Assembly (NCBI GenBank): GCA_937891085.1
Contig: CALAEY010000116.1
Location: 1 to 7,238 of the forward strand
Origin: an uncultured Prevotellaceae bacterium
Lineage (GTDB): Bacteria; Bacteroidota; Bacteroidia; Bacteroidales; Bacteroidaceae
Length of the DNA stretch: 7,238 nucleotides
Reading direction: 5' to 3'
Shown here piece after piece: positions 6,070 through 7,238 of the stretch; within the stretch, counting starts at the first letter, position 1, and every line of letters begins with the position of its first letter. Below the pieces are notes generated by a model, which made no database searches, was not told the origin of the DNA, and saw nothing but the letters and a program-made list of their open reading frames with translations. The translations under genes and the position numbers were made by a program.

Positions 6070-7224
6070 ATGAACAATAAAAATACAATATATTACACCG
6101 ATTGTGGGATTGGTGCCGCGGATGCCATAGCCCCTCTCAATCAATGGCAGGACGATGATATTGACGATGTTCAGAGTCCTGCCAAGAAATCGCATGAACT
6201 GGAGTATCTGGAGAATGTGTGGAGTAACTATTGCTTGTATAGGCATGTTAAGGATGTGTTGAGCAAGCGGCTGCTCCTTGCTGCCACCATCTATAGCGGT
6301 ATGACTGCACTTAATAGGTTTTATGAGATCCAAGGAAACACATTGCTGTTGCCGCTCGACGTGAATTGGGAAGTGTGGAAAACAAGGATGGTGATGATTT
6401 GCAAAGGGCTGAAAGGAATAAAACTTCCCATAAGAAATGGCTTTCAGAGCTTCTTGCGGGAGAAAACACTTCCATTTGAGTCAGAGGTAGACATTGATGA
6501 GTCAGACTCTACGATTCTGGATGACATGTTTGAGATGGTATTTGAAAAGGAGAGCCATACAAAAGGGATGCGTAAAATATCTATCAACAGATTGTTTGGC
6601 AAGCTTGCAGTGGTTTTAAATGATCTTTGGGGATGGTTCAGTGATGACAATATTCTGTATGAAGACATATATAATGGAATTATTAGCCAATGTAACGGTG
6701 ATGGAGATTTAGCAGAACAGGCTTCACAGTTGAATAGTGCTTATGATGATTGGCACAAAAAGAACGGTTTGAAGTTTTCAAAAGAGATTCTTCAGAAGAA
6801 AATGATGCGAGAACGTGACATCTTGAAGAAATCTCCAATAAAGAATTGTGTGCCTACGGTTTTTAATGAAGAAGCGATGGCTGTGAATCAGAAGGGCGTC
6901 GGTGACTACATTGTCAATCATTGGGATGATATGGCTATGACAGAAAGACCAACGATAGAAAGAATGTTGCATAGTCAGAACTTTTTCCATTTGCTTCGCT
7001 TGATTGTGATGGACTCAAGAATTTCAAAAGATCTTCGTGCTTTGGAAACAAAGGCATTGAACAAGGAATCTATTAGAAAAAAGCAGGAGATAATACCGCA
7101 GACCAAAATGTGTGAAGAACATCAGTGCTATTTCAAAGATAGGGCTCAGATACCATTGTTCGAGAAACTTGTCAATGAAAAAATAAATGATTATCCGCAA
7201 TTAGCCGACCAAAAATTGGGCTGA
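6070..7224 (+). CDS. Unrecognised cytoplasmic protein (384 aa)
   Basis: The gene runs from ATG 6070 to TGA 7222-7224 and is complete. The start is supported by the promoter 23 nt upstream; no Shine-Dalgarno is present. I do not recognise the family. No signal peptide or membrane segment is visible. The N-terminus has an acidic patch (WQDDDIDDVQ, residues about 26-35). A hydrophobic, probably helical region follows (LLLAATIYSGMTALNRFYEI). An acidic stretch around residues 140-160 is rich in Glu and Asp (FESEVDIDESDSTILDDMFE). The C-terminal half is Lys/Glu-rich and probably helical (ILQKKMMRERDILKKS, LRALETKALNKESIRKKQE), with a Cys/His pair in MCEEHQCYF near residue 350. It lacks the start typical of Rep_3 initiators and any visible nuclease or helicase motif. 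Its codons are visibly more A+T-rich than those of the leftward operon, suggesting a different origin. The adjacent iterons make a DNA-related role possible but unproven. Confidence 0.
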   Translation: MNNKNTIYYTDCGIGAADAIAPLNQWQDDDIDDVQSPAKKSHELEYLENVWSNYCLYRHVKDVLSKRLLLAATIYSGMTALNRFYEIQGNTLLLPLDVNWEVWKTRMVMICKGLKGIKLPIRNGFQSFLREKTLPFESEVDIDESDSTILDDMFEMVFEKESHTKGMRKISINRLFGKLAVVLNDLWGWFSDDNILYEDIYNGIISQCNGDGDLAEQASQLNSAYDDWHKKNGLKFSKEILQKKMMRERDILKKSPIKNCVPTVFNEEAMAVNQKGVGDYIVNHWDDMAMTERPTIERMLHSQNFFHLLRLIVMDSRISKDLRALETKALNKESIRKKQEIIPQTKMCEEHQCYFKDRAQIPLFEKLVNEKINDYPQLADQKLG

Positions 7225-7238
7225 ATCCTATGAAATGC

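Noticed and set aside
6061..6990. Leftward open frames at 6061-6333, 6444-6668 and 6778-6990
   Set aside because: They lie opposite the 384-residue gene, which has a matching promoter and a full-length frame.
7230..7238. Possible next gene start (ATG at 7230)
   Set aside because: Only three codons are visible before the window ends, so nothing can be supported.

Overview
The window looks like an accessory locus from the order Bacteroidales (Bacteroides, Phocaeicola or Prevotella type). Two things point there. First, two intergenic regions carry the Bacteroidetes promoter pattern (TTG, about 20 nt, then TAnnTTTG), and most starts lack a Shine-Dalgarno sequence. Second, a HU-related DNA-binding protein, a 34-residue 'smalltalk' peptide and a DUF4248 protein stand together, a grouping I know from Bacteroidales genomes. 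These family names come from recall and sequence inspection, not from a database search.

Leftward (minus-strand) operon, 5281 to 1. It starts with the HU-like protein with an acidic Gly/Ser-rich tail (4685-5281). The smalltalk peptide (4547-4651) follows behind a textbook Shine-Dalgarno, then an intergenic hairpin (4474-4525). Next is a 64-residue predicted secreted protein with a single YD repeat (4246-4440). The last gene is a very large secreted SpvB/VCBS/RHS-repeat protein (start 4219) whose 1406 visible codons run off the left edge. Its C-terminal core and any toxin tip or immunity gene are therefore outside the window. In loci of this kind the gene after smalltalk is often a cell-wall amidase, as I recall; here the position is taken by RHS-type genes.

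Central divergent region, 5282-5585. A candidate leftward promoter (-7 box at 5387-5394) and a strong rightward promoter (5499-5529) flank a cluster of CACT-like boxes spaced exactly 10 bp apart (5418-5461), which looks like an operator for a protein binding one face of the helix.

Rightward genes, 5586-7224. A 71-residue DUF4248 protein (5586-5801) is followed by a 268-bp non-coding region and then an unrecognised 384-residue cytoplasmic protein (6070-7224). The non-coding region holds the most striking structure of the window: seven direct repeats with an exact 22-bp period starting at 5816. Each 22-bp unit is made of two related 11-bp halves. The array is followed by an A+T-rich tract and a good Bacteroidetes promoter 23 nt before the 6070 start. 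Iterons plus an A+T-rich tract plus a downstream gene resemble a replication origin or an autoregulated control region. The downstream protein does not look like a known Rep protein to me, so the function is open.

The left genes are visibly richer in G+C than the 6070-7224 gene, so the window is probably a mosaic. A plausible but unproven reading is an accessory island: a HU-family architectural protein and small helper proteins next to a variable slot now holding an RHS polymorphic-toxin-type gene.
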